From positions 3,372,295-3,436,294 of the forward strand of contig NZ_SLYP02000001.1 of NCBI RefSeq assembly GCF_004341505.2: a DNA stretch of 64,000 nucleotides, read 5' to 3'. The position numbers were made by a program, and so were the translations under genes. This stretch comes from Sphingomonas sp. JUb134 (GTDB taxonomy: Bacteria; Pseudomonadota; Alphaproteobacteria; Sphingomonadales; Sphingomonadaceae). The notes under the pieces were generated by a model. That model was not told where the DNA came from. It did no database searches and saw only the letters and a program-made list of their open reading frames with translations. Positions 1 through 9,601 of the stretch are shown one piece after another (the first letter of the stretch is position 1; each line of letters starts with the position of its first letter).

Positions 1-91
1 GGTTTGCACGTAGCGGCGAAAACTCGCCAGCTGATCGACGGCAAAGCCACTGATAGAGGAGAGGCGCTCACGCTCCTCTCGCGTCAATGAG
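1..91 (-). pseudogene. Interrupted AAA ATPase gene, downstream fragment (left of the IS, runs off the window)
   Basis: On the minus strand this stretch continues the reading frame of the ATPase fragment at 3122-3479 when the IS66 element and one copy of its 8-bp duplication are removed. Across the join the frame reads ...KNSL then TREERERLSSISGFAV and stays open to the window edge. The frame continuity is seen directly. The rest of the gene lies outside the window, so total length and C-terminal domains are unknown. Confidence 0.75.
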
Positions 92-117
92 GTAAGCGTG
101 GCCGGTAGGCCGCCTTG
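92..117 (+). repeat. Left terminal inverted repeat of the IS66 element
   Basis: Twenty-six bases that match the right end (3096-3121, reverse complement) at 23 of 26 positions: the outer 12 and inner 10 bases are identical and the mismatches lie in the middle four. The direct target duplication TCAATGAG abuts it at 84-91. Confidence 0.93.
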
Positions 118-720
118 TTATTGCGGCCGGCTCTTCTGGTAGGCGAGCTTGCCAGCATGGCGGCGGATGGCGATGGCGGCGACGGCGCGCCGGGTGAAGC
201 GTTCGTCGATGTCGTCAGGGTTGTAAGGGCCGCCATACCAGTTGCGCAGTCGGTCGTGTTCCTCGTGAGTGGGGTCGCCCATGGCGTCGAGGAACATCTC
301 GTATCCGGGCAAGCCACCGACATCCTCGGGTGGACAGCGCCGTTCGCCGGCGACGAAGCGCGGGTATTTGACGTCAGGCTCGCCGGGGCCGACCGTTTCC
401 ACGGTGATGGTGTGCCGCCAGTCGTCGCCCATGTCGTAGGTGTAGACGAGTTCTTTCATGCCCCGGTCGAGGAGGGCGGCGAGCTTCACGTTCTTGGCGG
501 CCGCCATGCCGCTTTCCGACCACATCGGGTCCGGCACGCCGTAGCGGTGGTCGCCGGCCTCGAAGTGCCAGAGATGACAGTTCTCCCAGCCCATCGCAGC
601 CTGGACGACATCGTGGAGCATCTTGAGGCTGGCGGTGACCGGCACGTCGACCCGGCGCCAGATGGCGGGTTCGATGTTGTCCAGGACGAGGTGCAGGCGG
701 GCAACGGTTTCGGCGCTCAT
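118..720 (-). CDS. Plasmid pRiA4b ORF-3-like protein (IS66 passenger gene)
   Basis: The product is about 200 residues and resembles the pRiA4b Orf3-like family: an N-terminal LHLVLDNIEPAIWRRVDVP segment, then the WENCHLWHFEAGDHRYG and YTYDMGDDWRHTI motifs typical of the fold. The molecular role of the family is not established. I chose the ATG at 720 because it overlaps the tnpC stop codon as ATGA, implying translational coupling; an upstream in-frame start at 756 would overlap tnpC more. It lies inside the inverted repeats, so it moves with the element. Whether it assists transposition or is cargo cannot be told from sequence. Confidence 0.82.
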   Translation of the reverse strand: MSAETVARLHLVLDNIEPAIWRRVDVPVTASLKMLHDVVQAAMGWENCHLWHFEAGDHRYGVPDPMWSESGMAAAKNVKLAALLDRGMKELVYTYDMGDDWRHTITVETVGPGEPDVKYPRFVAGERRCPPEDVGGLPGYEMFLDAMGDPTHEEHDRLRNWYGGPYNPDDIDERFTRRAVAAIAIRRHAGKLAYQKSRPQ

Positions 721-2300
721 GCCGCCAGCCTGGCAGGTTCGCGAGCCCAGTTCCACGGCATGAGCTCGTCCCAGCGGCTGGCGGGCCAGTCGTCGGCGAC
801 CCTGGCGATGACGTCGGCGATGTACGCCTGCGGGTCAACGCTGTTGGCCTTGCAGGTCTGGATGACGGTGTAGATCGCGGCGGCACGCTCGCCGCCCGCC
901 CTGGAGCCGGCGAACAGCCAGTTGCGGCGACCAACGGCGACGCCGCGCAGGGCACGCTCGGCGATGTTGTTGTCGATCTCCAGGCGGCCGTCGTCGAGGA
1001 AGCGGCACAGTGCCGGCCAGCGTTTGGTGCCATAGGCGATGGCCTTGGCCATATCGGACTTGGGCGACAGGCGACGAAGGGCAGCGTCGAGCACCTCGCG
1101 CAAGGCGCCGACCAACGGCTTGGTTCGGTCCTGTCGCACTCGGTGCCGGACATCCGGTGGCTGGTCGCGCACCTCGGCTTCGACGGCATAGAGCGCGCCG
1201 AAGCGCTGGAGGATGTCGGTGGTCAGCGGCGTGGGGATGCGCTCGTGCAGGTCGAACACCTTGCGCCGGTAATGCGCCCAGCACGCTACCTCGGTGACAC
1301 CGCTGCGGTACAGCCCGTCATAACCGGCATAGGCATCGGCCTGGAGGAAGCCGCGGAAGCCGGCGAGATGCGTCTGCGGGTGCGCGGCGGTCCGGTCGGG
1401 TGTGAAGCGATACCAGGTCGCGGGCGGCGCCGTGCTGCCGGACGCGCGGTCATCGGCCGCGTATACCCACAGCCGCCCGGTCGCGGTCTTGCCTCGGCCC
1501 GGGTCGAGCACCGGCACCGGCGTGTCGTCCGCATGGATCTTGTCTGCGGTCAAGACAGCATCACGGATACGGCTGACGACCGGGTCGAGCAGGACTGCGG
1601 CCTGCCCGGTCCAGCCGGCAAGGGTGGAGCGGTCGATGTCGAGGCCCTGCGCCGCCATCATCTCGGCCTGACGATAGAGCGGCAGATGGTGGTCGAACTT
1701 GGAAACGACGACATGCGCCAGCGTGGCGAAGGTCGCCTTGCCCCGCGCCACGGCGCTGACCGGCGCGGGTGCCTGCACGATTTTCTCGCAAGCCCGGCAG
1801 CTATATTTGGGGCGAACGTTGCGCACGACCCGCCAGTGGACCGGCATGACGTCGAGCATCTCGTGCGTATCCACGCCCAAGCGACGCAACATGCCGCCAC
1901 AGTCCGGGCAGGTGCAGGCACCAGATGCCGGCTCATGGACTACTTCCTCGCGCGGCAAGTGGTCCGGCAGGCTGCGGACCGGTGCCGGTCGCGGCGCTAC
2001 TTCGGGTGCCGCAGTCTCGACTGCGGAAACATCGCGCTCGGTTTCCAGCTCTTCCAGTGCCAGTTCGAGCTGCTCGACCTCGCGGCCCAGCTTCTCGGAT
2101 GAGGCGCCGAACTGCATCCGCCGCAGCCAGGCAATCTGCCCGCGCAGGGTGTCGATGAGCAGGTCGCGGGCGACGAGCGCGGCATTGGCCCGGGCGAGCG
2201 AAGCCTCCAGCGCGGCGATCCGCGCGATGACATCAGCTGAGGAAACGGGCGCTTCCGACACCAGGATTGCATAGCAGATCGCATGCCGACGGGCGAGCAA
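717..2300 (-). CDS. tnpC: IS66 family transposase (TnpC)
   Basis: The protein of up to 527 residues is the main IS66 transposase. It has an N-terminal coiled-coil region (about residues 20-95) ending in the SSEKLG motif, a cysteine cluster (CTCPDCGGML and YSCRACEKI) typical of the IS66 zinc-binding domain, and a DDE-type catalytic core containing the HADDTPVPVL segment, AYAGYDGLY and a C-terminal region with EIDNNIAERALR. It catalyses the DNA cleavage and joining steps. The start is uncertain: ATG at 2300 or an in-frame GTG near 2264. The stop overlaps the next gene by 4 bp. No frameshift is seen. Confidence 0.93.
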   Translation of the reverse strand: MLARRHAICYAILVSEAPVSSADVIARIAALEASLARANAALVARDLLIDTLRGQIAWLRRMQFGASSEKLGREVEQLELALEELETERDVSAVETAAPEVAPRPAPVRSLPDHLPREEVVHEPASGACTCPDCGGMLRRLGVDTHEMLDVMPVHWRVVRNVRPKYSCRACEKIVQAPAPVSAVARGKATFATLAHVVVSKFDHHLPLYRQAEMMAAQGLDIDRSTLAGWTGQAAVLLDPVVSRIRDAVLTADKIHADDTPVPVLDPGRGKTATGRLWVYAADDRASGSTAPPATWYRFTPDRTAAHPQTHLAGFRGFLQADAYAGYDGLYRSGVTEVACWAHYRRKVFDLHERIPTPLTTDILQRFGALYAVEAEVRDQPPDVRHRVRQDRTKPLVGALREVLDAALRRLSPKSDMAKAIAYGTKRWPALCRFLDDGRLEIDNNIAERALRGVAVGRRNWLFAGSRAGGERAAAIYTVIQTCKANSVDPQAYIADVIARVADDWPASRWDELMPWNWAREPARLAA

Positions 2301-2322
2301 AAGCCACGCGAAACCGCCGTTT

Positions 2323-2670
2323 TCAGCCCGCCAGTGTCGGCACGAACGTGCGCTCGGGCCGGCGCCAGTCGATGCCCTCCAGCAGCATCGACAGCTGCGC
2401 CGGCGTCAGCGTCACCGCGCCGGTCGCGGTCACCGGCCAGACGAAGCGGCCCCGGTCCAGCCGCTTCGAGAACAGGCACAGCCCCTGGCCATCGAACCAC
2501 AGCAGCTTGACCAGATGACCGCGTTTGCCCCGGAACGCGAACAGCGCGCCGGAATGCGGATCCTCGCGCAGCACCTGCTGGACCAGCACCGCCAGCCCAT
2601 CGAAGCCCTTGCGCATGTCGGTCACGCCGCAGGCCAGGAACACTCGCGTCGGCAACGGCGTCGGACTCAC
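2323..2670 (-). CDS. tnpB: IS66 family insertion sequence element accessory protein TnpB
   Basis: This 115-residue protein carries the hallmark IS66 Orf2 pattern: FLACGVTDMRKGFDGLAVLV near the N-terminus, GHLVKLLWFDGQGLCLFSKRL in the middle and FVWP further on. TnpB is required with TnpA and TnpC for transposition of IS66 elements, although its biochemical activity is not well defined. Its start overlaps the tnpA stop by 4 bp (ATGA), and tnpC follows after about 20 bp, so the three form one transcript. It appears complete. Confidence 0.95.
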   Translation of the reverse strand: MSPTPLPTRVFLACGVTDMRKGFDGLAVLVQQVLREDPHSGALFAFRGKRGHLVKLLWFDGQGLCLFSKRLDRGRFVWPVTATGAVTLTPAQLSMLLEGIDWRRPERTFVPTLAG

Positions 2671-3071
2671 CTCAGCACCGACAGCACCCGCGCCAGCGCG
2701 CCGGCGTCCACCGAGCCGTCCACGCTCACCCGCACGCCACCCGCCAATTCGATGCAGATGAGGCCGGGCGTGGATGTCGCCGGCTGTGGTGCAGGAACCT
2801 CAGCCACACACACCTCGGCGAATGTTGGCAGCGCGGGCGCTATGCCGCCCAGCTTGCCCAGCCGCGCCTGCTTGCGCCACGTATACACCAGCCCGCTCGA
2901 TATCTCGCGCCGCTCAAGAACATCGCGAACCCGGACGCCAGGCCGGAACGCCTCGGCCAGGATCTCCAGCTTCTCCTCGTCCGACCAACTCCGCCGGCCC
3001 GACACCCGGCCGACCACCTCCACGGACCCGAAAACTTCCCGCACCGCTATCGCCCTCGTCAAAGGCGACAA
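2667..3071 (-). CDS. tnpA: IS66 family accessory protein TnpA
   Basis: A 134-residue protein with an N-terminal helix-turn-helix of the IS3/IS66 Orf1 type (RRSWSDEEKLEILAEAF, then VRVRDVLERREIS and LVYTWRKQAR at about residues 27-71). It probably binds the element ends. The C-terminal half is Pro/Ala-rich and ends in a small conserved strand region (GLICIELAGGVRVSVDG). It is the first gene of the tnpA-tnpB-tnpC transcript, starting about 50 bp inside the right end; tnpB overlaps its stop by 4 bp. Confidence 0.93.
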   Translation of the reverse strand: MSPLTRAIAVREVFGSVEVVGRVSGRRSWSDEEKLEILAEAFRPGVRVRDVLERREISSGLVYTWRKQARLGKLGGIAPALPTFAEVCVAEVPAPQPATSTPGLICIELAGGVRVSVDGSVDAGALARVLSVLR

Positions 3072-3095
3072 ACATCCCAGCTACGGCAAAACGGG

Positions 3096-3121
3096 CAAGG
3101 CGGCCCGCAGGCCACGCTTAC
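3096..3121 (-). repeat. Right terminal inverted repeat of the IS66 element
   Basis: Read on the minus strand this end starts GTAAGCGTGGCC and mirrors the left end at 92-117. The second copy of the target duplication, TCAATGAG, follows at 3122-3129. The region between here and the tnpA start is where the element's promoter should be; I cannot place it with confidence. Confidence 0.93.
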
Positions 3122-3479
3122 TCAATGAGTTCTTGTATAGAAGGTCGAGAGCACCTCGCTCTTGCACACGTGCAATGATACGATCGGAATTCATCCTCTT
3201 TGTCGGGACTGCGTCAAAGGTAAGCAGATCAGCCTTAGTTAAAGACGTCTCGCCTTTTGAATGAAAGAGTGTGAGAGTATCGAATTCAAATTCATTTAGC
3301 CGCTGCCACTGTCGACTTACGAAAAGATAAAACAGGCTCAGGAAAGTGCTCTTACCCGTCCCGTTCGGACCGACAATTATCGAGGCAGGCGGCGTTAGAT
3401 CGAGACGGTAGCTCCGCGAACCGAGTATGCCAGTCGCCGCAAAGCCCCGAAGCTCCGCTCTCGGTTTTTCATCTGTCAC
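3122..3479 (-). pseudogene. AAA family ATPase, N-terminal fragment cut by IS66
   Basis: The frame starts at a GTG (3479) and encodes about 119 residues before the IS. It contains a Walker A motif, VGPNGTGKST, at about residues 36-45, preceded by a strand-rich N-terminus (GSRSYRLDLTPPASIIV), as in SMC/RecF/OLD-like and AAA_15-type ATPases that sense or process DNA. After the insertion site the element supplies an artificial tail and a stop within about 45 bp, so the protein is truncated before any Walker B motif. The downstream half is at 1-91 and beyond. Such ATPases are frequent in phage-defence loci, but family membership cannot be decided from this fragment. Probably inactive. Confidence 0.8.
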
Positions 3480-3817
3480 ATCCCCACCCCAAAGTTCCCT
3501 TGAAGACTACTTGTAGATGGCAGGGCAAGGCGAGCTTATGCAAGTATCATCGCAAAAAGGGCTTACCGTGAGAGGGCGAACGCAAGGAGTACAAACCTCC
3601 TTGCACTCCGCAGCGGCCGCGAAAAACAAAGGAGGTGAACCGAAGGCGAGCCGTCCTGTGACTAATCCGTTGGTTACAATGCGTCGCAGGCTTCACCATC
3701 CTGAGACAGGAAAGAACCGTATGGCACCGCCGCCCCCCCCCACCCTCGCAACCGCCGCCCCCGCTTCCTATCTCCCGCATCTGGCATCCCGCACAGAACG
3801 GAAGTAGAACGCCCTCC
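3480..3817. other. Intergenic region between the broken ATPase and uvrA
   Basis: About 340 bp containing the promoter regions of two divergent genes. A 96-codon plus-strand frame lies here, but it is Pro/Ala-rich, has no recognisable motif and no convincing ribosome-binding site, so I do not call it. The last 22 bases contain the SOS box annotated separately. I see no RNA gene or terminator. Confidence 0.5.
3796..3810 (+). promoter_or_regulatory. LexA (SOS) box upstream of uvrA
   Basis: The sequence is GAAC, seven bases, GAAC: an exact match to the direct-repeat LexA operator of Alphaproteobacteria (GTTC-N7-GTTC on the other strand). It ends only 7 bp before the uvrA ATG, so bound LexA would cover the transcription or translation start. 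uvrA is a known LexA target in this class. The spacer includes GGAAG, the only ribosome-binding-like sequence before the ATG. Confidence 0.8.
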
Positions 3818-6739
<2,922 letters not shown>

Positions 6740-6822
6740 AGGACTGCGGCCAACAGTCTTCATGCCGAACACGAAGTAGAGTGAAGACTAGACAGCGATC
6801 AGGAGGACTGTAAGTTGCCTCG

Positions 6823-7647
6823 GTGACCCCACCTCAACCTACGAGAACTCTTACCAAACGGGCGCGCTTCGCCGACTGGCTAAGTCGGTTTGGGCTGCCG
6901 CCGCTTACGCTTGCTACGGCCATCTCGGGGGCGTTCCTGACCTACGATTGGGCAGAAGCGGCCAAGAGCCACCCCGGCTCGTCGACCTTTCTAATGGTAA
7001 TGAGCGATTGGATTGGCCCGACGTTCTTTTCTGTTGCCATTCTAAGCTTTCTAGTCACTCTTATTCAGTCTGTCCTGCGGCCATCAATAAAGAGCTTGCA
7101 AAGCAAAGTTGATCTTGTGGGCGAGAGCTTACGCACATTGTGCGACGGACTAATGACCGATCTGGCGTCTAAGCTTGCGATATCTCACAAAGACGATTCT
7201 AGAGCATCCCTATACGTCCATGATGGTAACAGTCATTTTGTGTTGATTGGTAGATACTCACCAAATCCGGTACTCAGAAAGCCCGGCAGACCCTTCTACC
7301 CGGATGATCAGGGCTGCATAGCCAAAGGGTGGCAGCAAGGCTGGTCATTTGAGAACACGCTTGGGAACGGTGCAAACTACACGAGGAACACTGAAGCACG
7401 TTATGGCATTCCGACAGCCGACATCGTCAGGTTTGCTATGAAGTCAAAGCTTCTCGGGGCTCACCGAGTAGATTCCAACGGCGAGCCGATTGCAGTGGTT
7501 CTCGTCGAGTCGATGAGACAGGATAGATTCGATGAACAGGCGCTAGAGGCTGCGCTTTCACAGTTTTCGACTGATTATGCCCCAATGCTGAAGGCATTTA
7601 GAGCATATGCTCCCACGCCCTCAATTGCGAAAGCGAGCGGCTTATGA
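6823..7647 (+). CDS. Two-transmembrane protein with a GAF-like domain, partner of the Panacea gene
   Basis: A 274-residue protein I cannot assign to a named family. It shows two hydrophobic segments (about residues 25-42 and 62-84), a short linker, and a C-terminal domain from about residue 120 to 250 that looks GAF-like (RASLYVHDG, then FVLIGRYSPNP, DDQGCIAKGW and a final AVVLVES strand). The start is a GTG; AGGAGG lies about 16 bp upstream, further than usual. The stop overlaps the next gene's start (ATGA), so the two are coupled. Base composition is clearly less GC-rich than uvrA, a sign of transfer. Because the partner carries an antitoxin-type domain, this could be a membrane-acting toxin or effector; that is inference. 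Confidence 0.72.
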   Translation: MTPPQPTRTLTKRARFADWLSRFGLPPLTLATAISGAFLTYDWAEAAKSHPGSSTFLMVMSDWIGPTFFSVAILSFLVTLIQSVLRPSIKSLQSKVDLVGESLRTLCDGLMTDLASKLAISHKDDSRASLYVHDGNSHFVLIGRYSPNPVLRKPGRPFYPDDQGCIAKGWQQGWSFENTLGNGANYTRNTEARYGIPTADIVRFAMKSKLLGAHRVDSNGEPIAVVLVESMRQDRFDEQALEAALSQFSTDYAPMLKAFRAYAPTPSIAKASGL

Positions 7648-8117
7648 CGTCAAGGTTAGAGGATGTCATCGCATACATAGCGAAGCACTACCCATATAAG
7701 GAAGAGCTTTCGAACGCACGCGTCACCAAGATGGTGTATTTGGCGGACTGGCTAAGTTTAATCAATGGGAAGCCATCCGTCTCTTCCATAGATTGGTACT
7801 TCGACAACTACGGTCCGTTCGTTTGGGACATCAAACGGTGCGTCGAAAACAGCGACACCTTGAACCTTCGTCGCACCAGCACCGTTTTCGGGAACAAGAA
7901 AGAAGTAGTTGAGCTAAATAACGACAACTACACTCCAGTCGTCGATAACGATACGAAGTGGGCTATAGACCACATTATATCTGAGACAAAAAAGCTCAAT
8001 TGGGCAGATTTCATACGCCTGGTATACTCAACCTATCCGGTAGCCAGCTCTCAGAAGTATACCGTTTTAGATCTTCCCACTTTAGCTCAGGAGTATGTTG
8101 CTAGTCCGCAAAAGTAA
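7644..8117 (+). CDS. Panacea (SocA/DUF4065-like) antitoxin-domain protein
   Basis: The 157-residue protein shows the Panacea/DUF4065 core: VTKMVYLADW at about residues 27-36 and IDWYFDNYGPFVWDI at 49-63. This is the widespread antitoxin domain found in SocA and PanA, which is paired with many unrelated toxins. The start codon overlaps the upstream stop by 4 bp, giving coupled translation with the 2TM/GAF-like protein. Codon use is AT-richer than the surrounding chromosome. The C-terminal region has several basic and aromatic residues but no second domain that I recognise. I infer it neutralises its neighbour; no experiment is implied. Confidence 0.8.
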   Translation: MTSRLEDVIAYIAKHYPYKEELSNARVTKMVYLADWLSLINGKPSVSSIDWYFDNYGPFVWDIKRCVENSDTLNLRRTSTVFGNKKEVVELNNDNYTPVVDNDTKWAIDHIISETKKLNWADFIRLVYSTYPVASSQKYTVLDLPTLAQEYVASPQK

Positions 8118-8322
8118 CTCTCCCGCCACCAGCAACAGCGATACGCACGAGGTCGGCCGTGGGTCGATGCGTCATTCCTCGCAGTCGGATCTGACCACCT
8201 CCACTATTTGCACAAGCCGCAATCCTCATGAGATCGGCAGCGTCTCGGAAGGTTGCATTCATATCCAGCCCTCCCCCGGCGGCGGCTATCCGCATCAGAT
8301 CTGATGTAGACCTATGTTCCAT
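8101..8322 (-). CDS. Small protein of three DLMRIA-type repeats
   Basis: The 73-residue product consists of three imperfect repeats of about 22-26 residues: STSDLMRIAAAGGG, DAADLMRIAACANSGGG and PTADLVRIAVAGGG, each followed by a short strand-like stretch. I do not recognise a function. I chose the ATG at 8322 because GGAGG sits 8 bp upstream; a GTG 39 bp further up has no such site. The gene converges on the Panacea gene and its last 17 bp overlap that gene's 3' end. The repeated helix plus glycine turn suggests a small scaffold or binding protein. Its place beside two toxin-antitoxin-like loci may be meaningful but could be chance. Confidence 0.6.
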   Translation of the reverse strand: MEHRSTSDLMRIAAAGGGLDMNATFRDAADLMRIAACANSGGGQIRLRGMTHRPTADLVRIAVAGGGRVTFAD

Positions 8323-8445
8323 CCCGTCTACCTCCGCTTCTTTCAACTTGAAGGCCAGCACACTCGTGTGGCGACTAGTCCGTTGAGGAACGAATCGAGC
8401 TAAGCATCCAGCCTATATAAAGTAGCGATCTACAGGCGAGGTAGC

Positions 8446-8466
8446 CAACGTGTGTACTCAACGTGT
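8446..8466. repeat. Pair of 8-bp direct repeats, possible operator
   Basis: CAACGTGT occurs twice with a 5-bp spacer (8446-8453 and 8459-8466). The pair lies about 125 bp upstream of the small repeat-protein gene (minus strand) and just past the end of brnA. A 13-bp period does not match one helical turn exactly. It could be a regulator binding site; nothing more can be said from sequence. Confidence 0.35.
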
Positions 8467-8483
8467 TAATGACGCGGCTTGAA

Positions 8484-8505
8484 GGTTGTAGCTTCGTCTA
8501 CAACC
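8484..8505. terminator. Hairpin at the end of brnA
   Basis: GGTTGTAG and CTACAACC form a perfect 8-bp stem around a 6-base loop. The brnA stop codon lies inside the right arm. There is no T-run on either side, so it is only a candidate terminator or 3'-end stabiliser. Confidence 0.45.
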
Positions 8506-8797
8506 CCACAGCCTTCCGTAACGCCTCGTTCATCCGCCCCTGCCACCCCGGCCCCTCGGCCCGAAACTTCTCGATGACGTCCGGGTCCAGCCGCAGCGTC
8601 ACCTGCTGCTTGGCCCGGTCACGCGACGGCGGGCGGCCGCGCACCACGCCGTTCGGCCCGAGATAGCCCGTCGCCGGCCGGATCACCTTGTCGCCGATGC
8701 GAAACTCGGCGACCTCCATCATCTCGTCGGTCAGTTCTGGGGCGTCGTCCGCCGGATCAAGCCAGCCAGCCCCGGTATTTGGTGACTTCGCGGTCAT
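8498..8797 (-). CDS. brnA: BrnA family antitoxin
   Basis: A 99-residue DNA-binding antitoxin. The C-terminal half has the BrnA ribbon-helix-helix pattern: QQVTLRLDPDVIEKFRAEGPGWQGRMNEALRKAVG, in which the strand is followed by two helices (residues about 64-98). The N-terminal part is acidic and likely wraps the toxin. The gene overlaps brnT by 41 bp, with toxin first, which is the usual order for this type II system. BrnTA complexes repress their own promoter; a palindrome upstream of brnT is a candidate site. Confidence 0.92.
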   Translation of the reverse strand: MTAKSPNTGAGWLDPADDAPELTDEMMEVAEFRIGDKVIRPATGYLGPNGVVRGRPPSRDRAKQQVTLRLDPDVIEKFRAEGPGWQGRMNEALRKAVGL

Positions 8798-9029
8798 TGG
8801 CCTTCCTCATCGATATGATGCGACGCCCAGTCGGAGTCGCGGTCCAGATCACCGCCACCAGCCGCTCGTTCAGCAGCCCATAGGTGGCGAAACGCCGTTC
8901 CGGATAGGCGAAGCGATCATCCTCGAACTCGATCACAGGCCCATCGAACACCCGCGCCGCATCCAGAAAGTCCAACCCGCGCTCGCGCAGCGTCGCCTCG
9001 CGCTTTGCGGGATCGAAATGGATCTCCAC
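8757..9029 (-). CDS. brnT: BrnT family toxin
   Basis: The 90-residue protein matches BrnT, a RelE-like ribonuclease toxin that stops translation. Visible family features are the N-terminal IHFDPAKREATLRERGLDF motif, the RFATYGLLNERLVAVIWT strands and the RIISMRKANDREVTKY motif, which carries the conserved Arg/Lys residues of the active region. It starts at a GTG (9029) with AGGGG upstream. brnA overlaps its 3' end. As a short, portable toxin-antitoxin pair in an accessory stretch it may stabilise the region. Confidence 0.93.
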   Translation of the reverse strand: MEIHFDPAKREATLRERGLDFLDAARVFDGPVIEFEDDRFAYPERRFATYGLLNERLVAVIWTATPTGRRIISMRKANDREVTKYRGWLA

Positions 9030-9042
9030 TGCCGCCCCTTTA

Positions 9043-9052
9043 TGTAGCTACA
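9043..9052. promoter_or_regulatory. Palindrome in the brnTA promoter region
   Basis: TGTAGCTACA is a perfect 10-bp palindrome 14 bp upstream of the brnT start. On the minus strand it runs into a TACATAAA stretch that could serve as the -10 element, so a bound repressor would block it. Autorepression by the BrnTA complex is known for this family; the site itself is inferred. Confidence 0.4.
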
Positions 9053-9327
9053 AAAAGCCTCGGGTTCAACGCGGCCGGGCACTCAGCCCGCCTCCCATCC
9101 GCAGGCTGCGCCCGTCCGCCCTTACCGGCAAGCGGTTTCGCAGCCACTCTTGAACCAACCTACCCTACACCCCACATCCAACCTCAGGCGCTGACCCGTT
9201 CCGCATCCGGAACTTTCGCGCCGCTTCCGCCTTATTCCCCCATGCCCCGCCGCACGCCGGCGGGACGCGAGAATGGCGGCTGCCGTCCATCCGGACGGCG
9301 TCTCTTTGGAACAACAACAGGAACATC

Positions 9328-9480
9328 ATGAACTTCATTCAATCGATTCAGCAGACCCAGATTACCTCGCCGTCGAACCAGGCGTTCGCGGCCTTCGTGC
9401 CGCTCCATCGCCGCCTCTTCCCGGTCGACCAGTGCCCGCGCGACATCGCGCGCCGCGCGGTCCGCGAAGTGCTCGGCTGA
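9328..9480 (+). CDS. Hypothetical 50-residue protein
   Basis: A short gene too small for most gene finders. The ATG at 9328 has AGGAA a few bases upstream, and codons are strongly GC-ending through the whole frame, as expected for a real gene in this genome. The product begins MNFIQSIQQTQ and ends RRAVREVLG; it has a Pro/Arg-containing middle and no recognisable domain, signal or membrane segment. Function unknown. A 64-bp repeat begins 4 bp after its stop. Confidence 0.5.
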   Translation: MNFIQSIQQTQITSPSNQAFAAFVPLHRRLFPVDQCPRDIARRAVREVLG

Positions 9481-9483
9481 GCA

Positions 9484-9547
9484 TCTGAACTGCATGCGCC
9501 GCGGCAAAGCCGCGGCGTCGGTCGGCGCCCGCAGCGCCGCCGTCCGG
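9484..9547. repeat. 64-bp repeat, copy 1
   Basis: This 64-bp stretch recurs at 9602-9665 with a single mismatch (C to T), a 118-bp period. Each copy holds a strong inverted repeat, GCCGCGGC-AAA-GCCGCGGC, so it resembles a REP-type extragenic palindrome. It follows the 50-codon gene and may act at the mRNA 3' end. Confidence 0.85.
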
Positions 9548-9601
9548 CCCTCGCCCTGGCAAGCCTCGCGCGCAGCTTCGCTGCGCTCTCGGGGGCGGGG
9601 C

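Larger units (their letters stand above)
92..3121 (-). mobile_element. IS66-family insertion sequence with an extra passenger gene
   Basis: The element is 3030 bp and both ends begin GTAAGCGTGGCC when read inward. It is flanked by identical 8-bp copies of TCAATGAG at 84-91 and 3122-3129, the duplication length expected of IS66 elements. It carries the usual tnpA, tnpB and tnpC in that order on the minus strand, plus a fourth gene similar to plasmid pRiA4b ORF-3 between tnpC and the left end. All four frames are intact and the duplication is perfect, which suggests a fairly recent and possibly still mobile copy. It disrupts an AAA ATPase gene. Confidence 0.95.

Noticed and set aside
3517..3807. 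A 96-codon frame between the broken ATPase and uvrA
   Set aside because: Pro/Ala-rich, without a good ribosome-binding site, overlapping the SOS box.
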